A stretch of 64,000 nt of DNA from UBA2185 sp964564625 (GTDB lineage Bacteria; Desulfobacterota; Syntrophia; Syntrophales; UBA2185), in NCBI GenBank assembly GCA_964564625.1, contig CAZMBE010000015.1, positions 14,637-78,636 on the forward strand, given 5' to 3'. Every line of letters begins with the position of its first letter. Position 1 is the first letter of the stretch. This document shows positions 9,404 through 17,214 of this stretch, one piece after another. The position numbers and the translations under genes were made by a program. The notes beneath the pieces are model-generated. The model saw nothing but the letters and a program-made list of their open reading frames with translations. It was not told where the DNA came from and searched no databases.

Positions 9404-11836
9404 CTACATAAAGTTTACGGGGTCCACATCAACTCTGATATCCAGACCGGTTACAGAAGCTTTTGCGAGGATTTCTTTGGCCAGATTATTGACCATCCGC
9501 GTATCATGGCCCTTCAAGAAGAGCTGCCAGCGGTACCTTCCCTTGATTTTGGCAATGGGGGACTCTGCCGGGCCGATGATTTCTATCTTCCCTTGCAGTG
9601 TCTTGCCGGGCGAAAAGGTTCGAATGAACTGCTTCAGTCTTTCCAGCCCCTCCATGCCCCTCTCTTTGTTCGCACTCGAGAAATGAAGATTTATGAGGCG
9701 TGAAAAGGGGGGGTACGTCAGGGTATTTCTCAGTGCAATCTCATCTTCATAAAATCTCAGATAATCATGATCTTTGGCCCGGGTAACGGCATAATGATGA
9801 GGATTGAAGGTCTGGATAATGACCTTGCCGGGAAATGCGCCTCTGCCCCCCCTGCCTGAGACCTGCGTGAGGAGTTGAAATGTTCTTTCCGCTGCCCGGA
9901 AATCGGGTATATTCAGGGAGGTATCGGCGGAGATGACGCCGACCAGGGTTACCCAGGGGAAGTCATGTCCCTTGGTTATCATCTGCGTACCCACAAGGAT
10001 ATCGATGGCGCGTTTGCTGAGAGCCCTGAGGATAGTTTCATACGCCCCTTTGCCGGTCGTTGTATCGCTGTCCATTCTCTCGATGCGGGCTTCGGGGAAG
10101 AGTATTTGCACTTCCTCTGCAAGTTTTTCCGTTCCCACCCCATAGCTGCGGATACGGTTTCCGCGACATCCGGGACATAACCGCGGGGGTTTCATGACAA
10201 AGTCGCAATAATGGCATTTAAGGGTATCTTCCGCCGCGTGATATGTCATGGATACCGCGCAGTTCGGGCATTGAAATGTGTGGCCGCAGTCACAACAGAG
10301 TATGAAGGTGTGAAAACCGCGCCTGTTTAAAAAAAGGATCGTTTGCTGTTTTTTCTCCAGGGTATGTTCAATTGCCTTGTGCAGAGCCCGGGATAGAACG
10401 GGGGACGCGGTACGGTCATTATCCCTCACTTCCTGTTTCATATCAACAAGTTCCACTTCCGGCAAAGGTTTGTCTTTCACTCGCTTGGGCAGAATAAGGT
10501 AGGTATATTTTCCTTTCATCGTATTGTAATATGTCTGGATCGCCGGTGTGGCTGTACCCGCGATGACCGTTGCCGAATTGAGCTTTGCTCTCATAATCGC
10601 AAGGTCGCGGGCATTATATCTCATGCGGTCATCCTGTTTGTAGGAAGTATCATGTTCTTCATCAACGATGATCAGCTTCAAATCCCTGACGGGGGCAAAG
10701 ACAGCCGAACGGGCGCCGATGACAACCCTGATCTCCCCCCGCTGAATGCGGCGCCATTGATCGTACCTTGCGGCCCTGGAGATCCCGCTGTGCAGTATGG
10801 CTTTTTCCTGATTGGGAAACATCGCAGTAAAACGGCTGATCAGTTGAGGCGTCAGGCCTATTTCCGGGACGAGAAAAATCACTCCCCCATTCATTCCAAG
10901 GGTTTTTTCAACTGCCCTCAGATATACTTCAGTCTTGCCGCTGCCGGTCACCCCGTGGAGCAAATAAGGGGAGAACCTGCCCGATTCCATGCCTTTCGCG
11001 ATCTCTCCCAGGGCGAACTCCTGATCGTCATTCGGAGTGATTGATTGCCCGTGGATGCCGAGATCGGGGCTCTGGCCGTGATGGCGGGAGATCTCTTCCT
11101 CGAAGACAGATACGACTCCCCGCAGTTCGAGGGCCTTGATTGTGGAGAGGACATTCTTGCATTGTCCACGCAAGACAGACATGGGCAAGGGCCCGTGTGC
11201 ACTGAGAAGATCAATAAGTACACGCTGTTTTTTTGTCGGTTTCTGTGCGTCCTGGCAATGGGGATTGAGGGTGATTATCCTGTCTTTTTTTTTAGAGATG
11301 TGCGGTTTTCTGGTTCTTTGTTCAACCATAACAGCACCTGCGCTCCGGAGTGCATTGATATCCCTGTAGATATCCTTCTTTCCGAGCTTTTTCTTCAGCT
11401 GTGTGAGAGAGAACCCGTCAGGAAATTGCGTGAGGGCATCAATGATGTGCTTCTGTGACACCGACATTTGGGACGTTGAGCTTTTCCTGTCTTCTTGTGC
11501 AAGGGTGATCCACTGGTCGCTTTTCGGATCGATTCCGCCAGGGAGGATTTCTGAGAGCGCTTTACCGGGAGGGTAGAGATAGTATTGAGATGCCCATCGA
11601 TAAAATTTCAGATCGGTTTCATTGAAGAGTGGTTCGGGGTCTAAGATTTCAATTATTTCTTTTGTGTCTTCGAAGGGGGAACAGTTCAATACTTCGACAA
11701 TGTAGCCGGTCAGTCTTCTCTTGCCGAAGGGAATGAGGACTCGCTTTCCAATGGAGATTTCATTCCGCAGGGATTCCGGAACAGAATATGAGAATGTTTT
11801 TTCAGAGGGGATGTTGACGGCAACCGTAACAAACAT
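9404..11836 (-). CDS. priA: Primosomal protein N' (PriA), replication restart helicase
   Basis: An 810-residue superfamily 2 helicase that reloads the replisome at stalled forks. The N-terminal FVTVAVNIPSEKTFSY matches the 3'-DNA-binding domain. Walker A GVTGSGKT lies near 294-301, the DEEHD box near 392, and a zinc-binding region with four CxxC pairs near 512-557, the hallmark of PriA. The frame can be extended 22 residues upstream, but that would overlap dksA. The ATG at 11836 lies 11 bases after the dksA stop and begins the conserved region, so I prefer it. It is the last gene of a minus-strand run with dksA. Confidence 0.95.
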   Translation of the reverse strand: MFVTVAVNIPSEKTFSYSVPESLRNEISIGKRVLIPFGKRRLTGYIVEVLNCSPFEDTKEIIEILDPEPLFNETDLKFYRWASQYYLYPPGKALSEILPGGIDPKSDQWITLAQEDRKSSTSQMSVSQKHIIDALTQFPDGFSLTQLKKKLGKKDIYRDINALRSAGAVMVEQRTRKPHISKKKDRIITLNPHCQDAQKPTKKQRVLIDLLSAHGPLPMSVLRGQCKNVLSTIKALELRGVVSVFEEEISRHHGQSPDLGIHGQSITPNDDQEFALGEIAKGMESGRFSPYLLHGVTGSGKTEVYLRAVEKTLGMNGGVIFLVPEIGLTPQLISRFTAMFPNQEKAILHSGISRAARYDQWRRIQRGEIRVVIGARSAVFAPVRDLKLIIVDEEHDTSYKQDDRMRYNARDLAIMRAKLNSATVIAGTATPAIQTYYNTMKGKYTYLILPKRVKDKPLPEVELVDMKQEVRDNDRTASPVLSRALHKAIEHTLEKKQQTILFLNRRGFHTFILCCDCGHTFQCPNCAVSMTYHAAEDTLKCHYCDFVMKPPRLCPGCRGNRIRSYGVGTEKLAEEVQILFPEARIERMDSDTTTGKGAYETILRALSKRAIDILVGTQMITKGHDFPWVTLVGVISADTSLNIPDFRAAERTFQLLTQVSGRGGRGAFPGKVIIQTFNPHHYAVTRAKDHDYLRFYEDEIALRNTLTYPPFSRLINLHFSSANKERGMEGLERLKQFIRTFSPGKTLQGKIEIIGPAESPIAKIKGRYRWQLFLKGHDTRMVNNLAKEILAKASVTGLDIRVDVDPVNFM

Positions 11837-11847
11837 CGTACGCGTAA

Positions 11848-12240
11848 CTATTCCCCTTTTTGTTTCTCTATCTTTTCCTGTTTGGTTTTGCACTGAATGC
11901 ACTGGGTCGTTACGGGTCTTGCGATCAGTCTTTTTTCAGATATGGGGCCGCCGCAGACATCACATATACCGAAGACACCATCGTCGAGACGCTTTATAGC
12001 TTCCTGGATCTTTACGATCAGCTTTCTTTCTCTATCTCTGATGCGAAGTTCAAAGTTCCTGTCCGACTCGAGGGTGGCCCTGTCATTAGGATCGGGGAAA
12101 TTTTCTTTTCCCGTGGTCATATCGGACACTGTTTTTTCAGCTTCATCAAGCAACTCATTCATTTTCTGAGTAAGTAAATATCGAAAAAATTGTACTTTTT
12201 CCGGTTTCATTATCTGAATTTTTTCTGCTTTTGTGGCCAT
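11848..12240 (-). CDS. dksA: DksA/TraR-family zinc-finger transcription factor
   Basis: A 130-residue protein with an N-terminal coiled coil and a C-terminal four-cysteine zinc finger (CDVCGG...CIQC). DksA binds the RNA polymerase secondary channel and works with ppGpp. The coiled-coil tip reads DPNDRA rather than the canonical DPADRA; the key aspartates are kept. Upstream in-frame starts exist (GTG at 12249, ATG at 12246), but AAGGTGA is ideally placed for the ATG at 12240. A plausible promoter on the minus strand is TTTACA, 17 bases, TATGAG just upstream. It is followed by priA after 11 bases. Confidence 0.88.
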   Translation of the reverse strand: MATKAEKIQIMKPEKVQFFRYLLTQKMNELLDEAEKTVSDMTTGKENFPDPNDRATLESDRNFELRIRDRERKLIVKIQEAIKRLDDGVFGICDVCGGPISEKRLIARPVTTQCIQCKTKQEKIEKQKGE

Positions 12241-12330
12241 TTTCATCACCTTGTATGCGGTCTATCTTCTTGAAATGAACCTCATACATAAAGAAAGCCT
12301 TTTTGTAAAGAAAAAAATTAAAAATAGGGG

Positions 12331-12344
12331 CATGTCGTTACATG
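12331..12344. promoter_or_regulatory. Small palindrome upstream of dksA
   Basis: CATGT-CGTT-ACATG is a perfect 5+5 inverted repeat in the AT-rich gap between rfaE2 and dksA. It lies upstream of the possible dksA promoter and could be an operator. The evidence is only the symmetry. Confidence 0.25.
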
Positions 12345-12417
12345 GACACAAGATATTGTGCTTTTCACTGACAATATAAATGGGCCATACATAACACCTG
12401 ACTTTATTATATTATCG

Positions 12418-12900
12418 TCATTTTGTTCCATAGACTTTTTTTATTTTTTCAATGATGTTTGTTGTTGATGATCCTTTGATTTCGGGTATGATAATTACCT
12501 TGCCGCCCCATTTTCCCACGGACTCCCGTCCCACAACTTCATCCTCTTTCCAATCTCCCCCCTTCACCAGAACGTCGGGTCTCAGATATTCTATTAACTC
12601 AAGGGGTGTGAGCTCATGAAAAATGGTTACGTAATCCACCGATTCGAGGGATGCGATTACATCCGCCCGCTCTTTTTCGGGAATGAGCGGCCTTTTTTCC
12701 CCTTTCAGGGCTTTCACTGACTCGTCACTGTTCAAGCCGAGAATCAGGATATCCCCCTGCTTTTTCGCTTCCTTAAGATACCGGGTATGCCCCACGTGAA
12801 GGATGTCGAAACAACCGTTTGTAAAAACAATTTTCTTCCCTTCATTCCGAAGCCTGTCGATTTCTTTCTTCAGTTTTTCCCGGGGGTATATCTTTTCCAT
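12418..12900 (-). CDS. rfaE2: D-glycero-beta-D-manno-heptose 1-phosphate adenylyltransferase (RfaE2/HldE C-terminal type)
   Basis: A 160-residue nucleotidyltransferase with the motif FTNGCFDILHVGHTRYL (the HxGH site) and a C-terminal GSSTTNIIEKI. It transfers AMP from ATP to heptose 1-phosphate, making ADP-heptose for the LPS inner core in the cytoplasm. In E. coli this domain is fused to the kinase as HldE; here it stands alone, as in many other Gram-negatives. A good AAGGAAGGA ribosome site precedes the ATG. It lies 18 bases downstream of comF in a minus-strand operon. Confidence 0.93.
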   Translation of the reverse strand: MEKIYPREKLKKEIDRLRNEGKKIVFTNGCFDILHVGHTRYLKEAKKQGDILILGLNSDESVKALKGEKRPLIPEKERADVIASLESVDYVTIFHELTPLELIEYLRPDVLVKGGDWKEDEVVGRESVGKWGGKVIIIPEIKGSSTTNIIEKIKKVYGTK

Positions 12901-12918
12901 GAAGAATCCTTCCTTACT

Positions 12919-13638
12919 TTATTGAACCGCTCTGGCGATGGTGAGAATTGCCACCGAGTCGGCTTTGTTTTGCATCAGTACACGGGTGCATTCCTTTGCC
13001 GTGCTTCCGGATGTGTACACATCATCCACGAGGATAATTTTTTGTCCGTGTATCTTTTCGGAATCGGTCACAGAAAAGACACCTTTCACATTCTCTTCCC
13101 GGTCCTTTCTCCCCAGATTGATCTGCGCTTCCGTGTACGTATGCCTCCTGAGTGTTAAGAAGTCCAACGTTACTTGAAATCGCTTGGAGATTTCCCTTGC
13201 CAGGATTACAGACTGGTTAAATCCTCGTTGTCTCAATTTTTTTGGATGGAGAGGAACCGGCATGATCAGGGAATAGTCGGAGATCGCAAAGTCGGAATAT
13301 TCAAACTCCGCCATTAGTTTTCCCAGGATTTCACCAATGTGGATGTTCCTGTTGTATTTGAACCGGTGGATTGCTTCCAGGAGCGTCGTCTCATATTTTC
13401 CTATGGAACGTGCGACTGAGAATATGGGTTTTGAGACCGCACAGTTGCCACAGAGGTGATTATCTGTGTCGGCGCCGGCAAACGGAATGCCACAGCATAG
13501 ACAGAGGGGTGATTGAAGAAAATGTATCTGTGAAAAGCAGACAGGACAGAAAGGGGCATTATTATCAAGGCCTTCTTCGCACGTTAGACATCTGGGCGGG
13601 AACACGATGTCCGCGAGTCCTGTCAGAATTCGTTTCAA
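12919..13638 (-). CDS. comF: ComF-family phosphoribosyltransferase-like protein
   Basis: A 239-residue protein with an N-terminal double zinc-ribbon (CLTC...CPVC, CLCC...CGNC) and a C-terminal type I phosphoribosyltransferase fold containing the PRPP loop IILVDDVYTSGST. In naturally competent bacteria ComF helps take up or process transforming DNA; elsewhere its role is unclear. The start is a TTG two bases after the rsfS stop. No other competence genes are visible in the window, so the family name should not be read as proof of competence. Confidence 0.87.
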   Translation of the reverse strand: MKRILTGLADIVFPPRCLTCEEGLDNNAPFCPVCFSQIHFLQSPLCLCCGIPFAGADTDNHLCGNCAVSKPIFSVARSIGKYETTLLEAIHRFKYNRNIHIGEILGKLMAEFEYSDFAISDYSLIMPVPLHPKKLRQRGFNQSVILAREISKRFQVTLDFLTLRRHTYTEAQINLGRKDREENVKGVFSVTDSEKIHGQKIILVDDVYTSGSTAKECTRVLMQNKADSVAILTIARAVQ

Positions 13639-13640
13639 GA

Positions 13641-14036
13641 TTACATGCCTTTGTCGAGGGCTGTCAGTTCGGTAACTTCATCACCAATCTCCATACGTTG
13701 CGCGTCTGACCACAACCTCTCAATATCGTAAAATTCTCTGACGGGTTCGTAAAAGATGTGGATGATTACATCCTCGTAGTCCATAAGAACCCATTTCCCG
13801 AGTCGTTCACCTTCTATACCAAGGGGCAAAATGCCGTATGCTTTGAGATTTTCTTGGATTGCGGCGGTTATGGCCTGAACCTGCCTGTCGGAAGTGCCAC
13901 TGCAGATGATGAAATAATCTGCGAAGGAAGAGGACTCTTTGACGTTTAGGATAATTAAATTTTTTGCTTTATTCTTCAGGGAAGCATTCACGCAGAGGAG
14001 TACTTGCTCTTTTCCATTTATGCTTTCTTTTGCCAA
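13641..14036 (-). CDS. rsfS: Ribosomal silencing factor RsfS (YbeB/Iojap)
   Basis: A protein of about 131 residues with the Iojap-family core: NLIILNVKESSSFADYFII, CSGTSDRQVQAI and the C-terminal HIFYEPVREFYDIERLW. It binds ribosomal protein L14 and blocks subunit joining in stationary phase. A very strong AAGGAGG site overlaps an upstream GTG at 14042 and is correctly spaced (5 bases) for the TTG at 14036, so I place the start there. It is the first gene of the rsfS-comF-rfaE2 set. Confidence 0.92.
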   Translation of the reverse strand: MAKESINGKEQVLLCVNASLKNKAKNLIILNVKESSSFADYFIICSGTSDRQVQAITAAIQENLKAYGILPLGIEGERLGKWVLMDYEDVIIHIFYEPVREFYDIERLWSDAQRMEIGDEVTELTALDKGM

Positions 14037-14156
14037 TAACACCTCCTTGTCCAGTATGTGTCAGTGAGATTTGAGAAATCGTCAACTATCTGTGTTATTT
14101 TACAATTATATTTATAGTTTTCGCAACAACATTTTTGATGCCCTGTAAATCACATG

Positions 14157-14290
14157 CCATCGTGTAAACTGCGATTGATAAATGGCGACCTGTATGGTAA
14201 AGGGAGCATCACTTTACACGGTGGATGATCTCCTGGAAAGGTGACGGCATTTCGGGATTTAAGTGAATTTATGAAGGGATTAAGCCCTTC
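14157..14290. other. Structured intergenic region, possible leader or small RNA
   Basis: Between the divergent rsfS and isomerase genes lies a 12-base inverted repeat with 11 of 12 pairs (CCATCGTGTAAA at 14157-14168 against TTTACACGGTGG at 14213-14224) enclosing 44 bases. It is followed by the perfect hairpin GAAGGG-ATTAAG-CCCTTC at 14273-14290. I recognise no riboswitch class. The rest of the gap (14043-14156) is AT-rich with no gene. Confidence 0.35.
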
Positions 14291-14305
14291 AATATTACCG
14301 TTTTA

Positions 14306-15151
14306 TTGCCACTAAATAGGAGAAAAGACCCGATTAAAATCTCGTTGATGGAATCCAGCATGCACGACATATTAAAGGCTGTTCAAGTTCATATGCCGTT
14401 TAATTTTCTCCACGATACATTCCTTCCAAAGGTAATAAAAGAAGGGATTAATCCAGAAATCAGCTTCAATCATTATACCCTCGATCGTTTCAAAAAAGAG
14501 GATTATATAAGGGTTGCCGAGCAACTTTTGGAAGCGGGATTGACAATAACCTTCCACGCGCCCTTCATGGATTTGAGGCCGGGAGCCATAGATCCCAGGA
14601 TACGAAAGGTAACCTCAGCGCGCTTGAATCAGGTATTCGATCTTGTTCCGTATTTTCAACCGCTTTCGGTAGTCTGCCATGCTTCGTTTGATAAAAGATA
14701 CTATGTGTCGAGTGAGAACATATGGCTGGAAAACAGTATCGATACATGGAAACATTTTGTGGCGCGAGCGATGGAAATGAATACCATTATTGCGCTGGAA
14801 AATGTGTATGAAGGTGATTACCAACAGCTTGGCCTTCTCCTCAATGCCTTTGCCTCTCCCCATATTTGCTTTTGCTTTGATACGGGTCATTTTAATGTAT
14901 TTTCCGTTACACCCTTGGAGGAATGGATGAATGGTTTAGGTTCTCGCATAGGCCAGGTTCATATCCATGACAATAACGGACGCTTGGATGAACATCTCCC
15001 CGTGGGAGACGGCAATTTCCCTTTTCAGAAATTTTTTGGATTACTCCACGAAAAAAACATTACACCAATTTTGACTATAGAGCCTCACACGGCAAAGCAC
15101 CTGAGGCGGATGCTGGAAAATATCAAAGCCATAAAGCTGTTCAGGGGATAG
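14306..15151 (+). CDS. Sugar phosphate isomerase/epimerase-like TIM-barrel protein
   Basis: A protein of about 270-280 residues of the xylose-isomerase-like / AP-endonuclease-2 TIM-barrel superfamily. Metal-site motifs visible are TFHAPFMD, VVCHASFD, ALENVYEG, CFDTGHFNVF, VHIHDNNGR..EHLPVGDG and TIEPH. The substrate cannot be told from sequence. The start is uncertain. A TTG at 14306 opens the frame, but the conserved part starts near ISLMES (TTG 14345 or ATG 14348). The only good ribosome site (AGGAG at 14318-14322) would suit an ATT codon at 14333. It is followed 50 bases later by the permease genes. Confidence 0.82.
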   Translation: MPLNRRKDPIKISLMESSMHDILKAVQVHMPFNFLHDTFLPKVIKEGINPEISFNHYTLDRFKKEDYIRVAEQLLEAGLTITFHAPFMDLRPGAIDPRIRKVTSARLNQVFDLVPYFQPLSVVCHASFDKRYYVSSENIWLENSIDTWKHFVARAMEMNTIIALENVYEGDYQQLGLLLNAFASPHICFCFDTGHFNVFSVTPLEEWMNGLGSRIGQVHIHDNNGRLDEHLPVGDGNFPFQKFFGLLHEKNITPILTIEPHTAKHLRRMLENIKAIKLFRG

Positions 15152-15200
15152 GGTTCAGGTTTCAGGAAGCAAGGGGGCAAGAACAGGAAGGGAGCAGCAA

Positions 15201-16175
15201 TTGACAAGGTACATCATCAAAAGATTGATATTCATGATTCCCCTCCTCTTCGGTATCACCATTGTCTGTTTTGGTGTGATGCACCTGGCACCCGGTTCGC
15301 CTACGGATCTGGAAACGCAGATGAACCCGCGGGCATCCGCAGAGTACAGGGAGCGATTGAATGCAATGTATGATCTCGATAAACCGTTGCACGAGCAGTA
15401 TCTGATCTGGGTAGGAAAACTCGCAGTTCTGGATCTGGGAAAATCATTCTCCTCGGACCGCAGGCCTGTGGCACACAAGATTCTGGAGAGGCTTCCCATT
15501 ACCATCCTTATCAATGTGCTCTCAATGATCCTCATTTTAATTATCGCTATTCCTATCGGCATCCTCTCCGCGGTACACCAGGATTCCCTGTTTGATAAAG
15601 TGGCCGGCGTATTTGTGTTTATCGGGTTTGCCATCCCTACCTTTTGGTTGGCGTTGCTTTTGATGATCTTTTTTGGAATAGATCTGGGCTGGCTGCCCAT
15701 ATCGGGTATCCGGTCCCTCAATTATGAATATCTCCCCCCGGGGATGGCGTTCCTGGATTTGATACAACATCTGATAATGCCCGTTATGCTGTCGGCATTT
15801 GGCGGCCTTGCGGGACTTTCCCGCTATATGAGGTCCAATATGCTGGAGGTAATCAGGCAGGATTACATTATGACGGCCAGGGCAAAGGGGCTAAGTGAGC
15901 GGGTGGTCATCTATAAGCATGCCCTCAGGAACGCGCTGCTCCCCGTTATTACGATATTGGGATTATCTGTACCCGGCCTCATTGGCGGAAGTGTTATTTT
16001 TGAGACGATATTTGCGATACCGGGCATGGGACAGCTTTTTTATATGTCTGTCATGGCCAGGGATTACCCCGTCGTCATGGGTATTCTTTTTATCGGGGCT
16101 GTTCTGACCCTGCTGGGCAACCTGATCGCAGACGTGTCGTATGCGCTGGCCGATCCGAGGATAAGGGTGTCATAG
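15201..16175 (+). CDS. DppB/OppB-type ABC transporter permease
   Basis: A 324-residue inner membrane permease with the N-terminal TRYIIKRLIFMIPLLFGIT and a large first periplasmic loop. Later helices carry the EAA loop (ARAKGLSERVVIYKHALRNA) that docks the ATPase. This architecture is that of the dipeptide/oligopeptide/nickel family. The TTG start is preceded by GGGAG. It pairs with the DppC-type permease 150 bases downstream. No substrate-binding protein or ATPase is encoded nearby, so the substrate cannot be inferred. Confidence 0.9.
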   Translation: MTRYIIKRLIFMIPLLFGITIVCFGVMHLAPGSPTDLETQMNPRASAEYRERLNAMYDLDKPLHEQYLIWVGKLAVLDLGKSFSSDRRPVAHKILERLPITILINVLSMILILIIAIPIGILSAVHQDSLFDKVAGVFVFIGFAIPTFWLALLLMIFFGIDLGWLPISGIRSLNYEYLPPGMAFLDLIQHLIMPVMLSAFGGLAGLSRYMRSNMLEVIRQDYIMTARAKGLSERVVIYKHALRNALLPVITILGLSVPGLIGGSVIFETIFAIPGMGQLFYMSVMARDYPVVMGILFIGAVLTLLGNLIADVSYALADPRIRVS

Positions 16176-16217
16176 GGTTGTCGTAACACGTGGTGCTGTG
16201 ATACTTCCTCCCAGTCC

Positions 16218-16234
16218 CCCTTTGGCAAAGGGAT
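16218..16234. repeat. Small inverted repeat between permease genes
   Basis: CCCTTTG-G-CAAAGGG is a perfect 7+7 palindrome in the 150-base gap between the two permease genes. It lacks a T-tract, so it is more likely a dispersed intergenic repeat than a terminator. Confidence 0.4.
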
Positions 16235-16336
16235 GAATTGATTAATTTCTCCCTCTGATTAGGGGATAGTAAAGAGGATGTTTCTGTATAGTAATTTCAC
16301 TTCTTCAAAAGGCAATATTGCTGTGGATTGCATAGC

Positions 16337-17167
16337 ATGAGAACGGACTTCTGGAAAAGATTTTCAAAAAATAAGATCGCATTGGCAGGAAGCTGTGTTG
16401 TCATTCTGTTGTTTATAATCTCTATTCTTGCACCATGGATTGCTCCCTATGATCCCAATGAGATCAATCTTACCGCGGTACTTTCATCGCCATCGGCAAA
16501 CCACCTGTGCGGGACGGATCAGCTGGGCCGGGATGTTCTCTCCCGGATGATCTGGGGGGCCAGAATATCGCTGAAAGTTGGCTTTGTAGCGACTGGTATT
16601 GCCATCCTCATCGGGGCGATTCTGGGCGCCCTCGCGGGGTATTATGGAAAATGGGTAGATGCCGTGATTATGAGATTTGTGGATATCATGCTCTGTTTCC
16701 CCACGTTTTTTCTTATTCTCGCGGTGATTGCGCTTCTTGAACCCTCCATCTGGAATATCATGATTATTATCGGATTGACGGGCTGGATGGGAGTTACCCG
16801 CCTCGTGAGGGCTGATTTTACATCCCTGAAAGAAAGGGATTTTGTGCTCGCGGCAAAAGCAATCGGCGCCGGTGATGTACGGATCATTTTTATCCACATA
16901 CTGCCCAACGCAATGGCATCGGTCCTTGTTGCCGCAACACTGGGTGTAGCCGGTGCCATTCTCACCGAGTCTGCCCTCAGTTTTCTGGGTATCGGCGTTC
17001 AGCCGCCGACACCGAGCTGGGGGAATATCCTCACGGCCGGCAAGGATAACATCGATATCGCGTGGTGGCTTTCCCTCTATCCGGGATTAGCTATTCTGAT
17101 TACCGTGCTCGGATATAACCTGCTGGGCGAGGGAATTCGGGATTCATTGGATCCGAGGCTCAGATAA
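16337..17167 (+). CDS. DppC/OppC-type ABC transporter permease
   Basis: A 276-residue permease with the short cytoplasmic N-terminus (FWKRFSKNKIALAGS), a PYDPNEI loop, GTDQLGRDVLSRMIWGAR and an EAA loop (AAKAIGAGDVRIIFIHILPN). It is the usual partner of the DppB-type subunit. A TTG three codons upstream (16328) is possible; the ATG is preferred although no strong ribosome site is visible for either. The C-terminal GEGIRDSLDPRLR is a DppC signature. ATPase genes do not follow; the next gene is a diguanylate cyclase. Confidence 0.9.
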   Translation: MRTDFWKRFSKNKIALAGSCVVILLFIISILAPWIAPYDPNEINLTAVLSSPSANHLCGTDQLGRDVLSRMIWGARISLKVGFVATGIAILIGAILGALAGYYGKWVDAVIMRFVDIMLCFPTFFLILAVIALLEPSIWNIMIIIGLTGWMGVTRLVRADFTSLKERDFVLAAKAIGAGDVRIIFIHILPNAMASVLVAATLGVAGAILTESALSFLGIGVQPPTPSWGNILTAGKDNIDIAWWLSLYPGLAILITVLGYNLLGEGIRDSLDPRLR

Positions 17168-17214
17168 ACAAATCTACTCTGATGTGCTTTACATAGGTTA
17201 AGGAACGTTAGAAA

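Noticed and set aside
11045..11458. A plus-strand frame of 137 codons inside priA
   Set aside because: It has no ribosome site or domain, and it lies wholly inside a conserved minus-strand gene.
12919..13638. comF as evidence of natural competence
   Set aside because: ComF-family proteins are widespread in non-competent bacteria, and no other competence gene is in the window.
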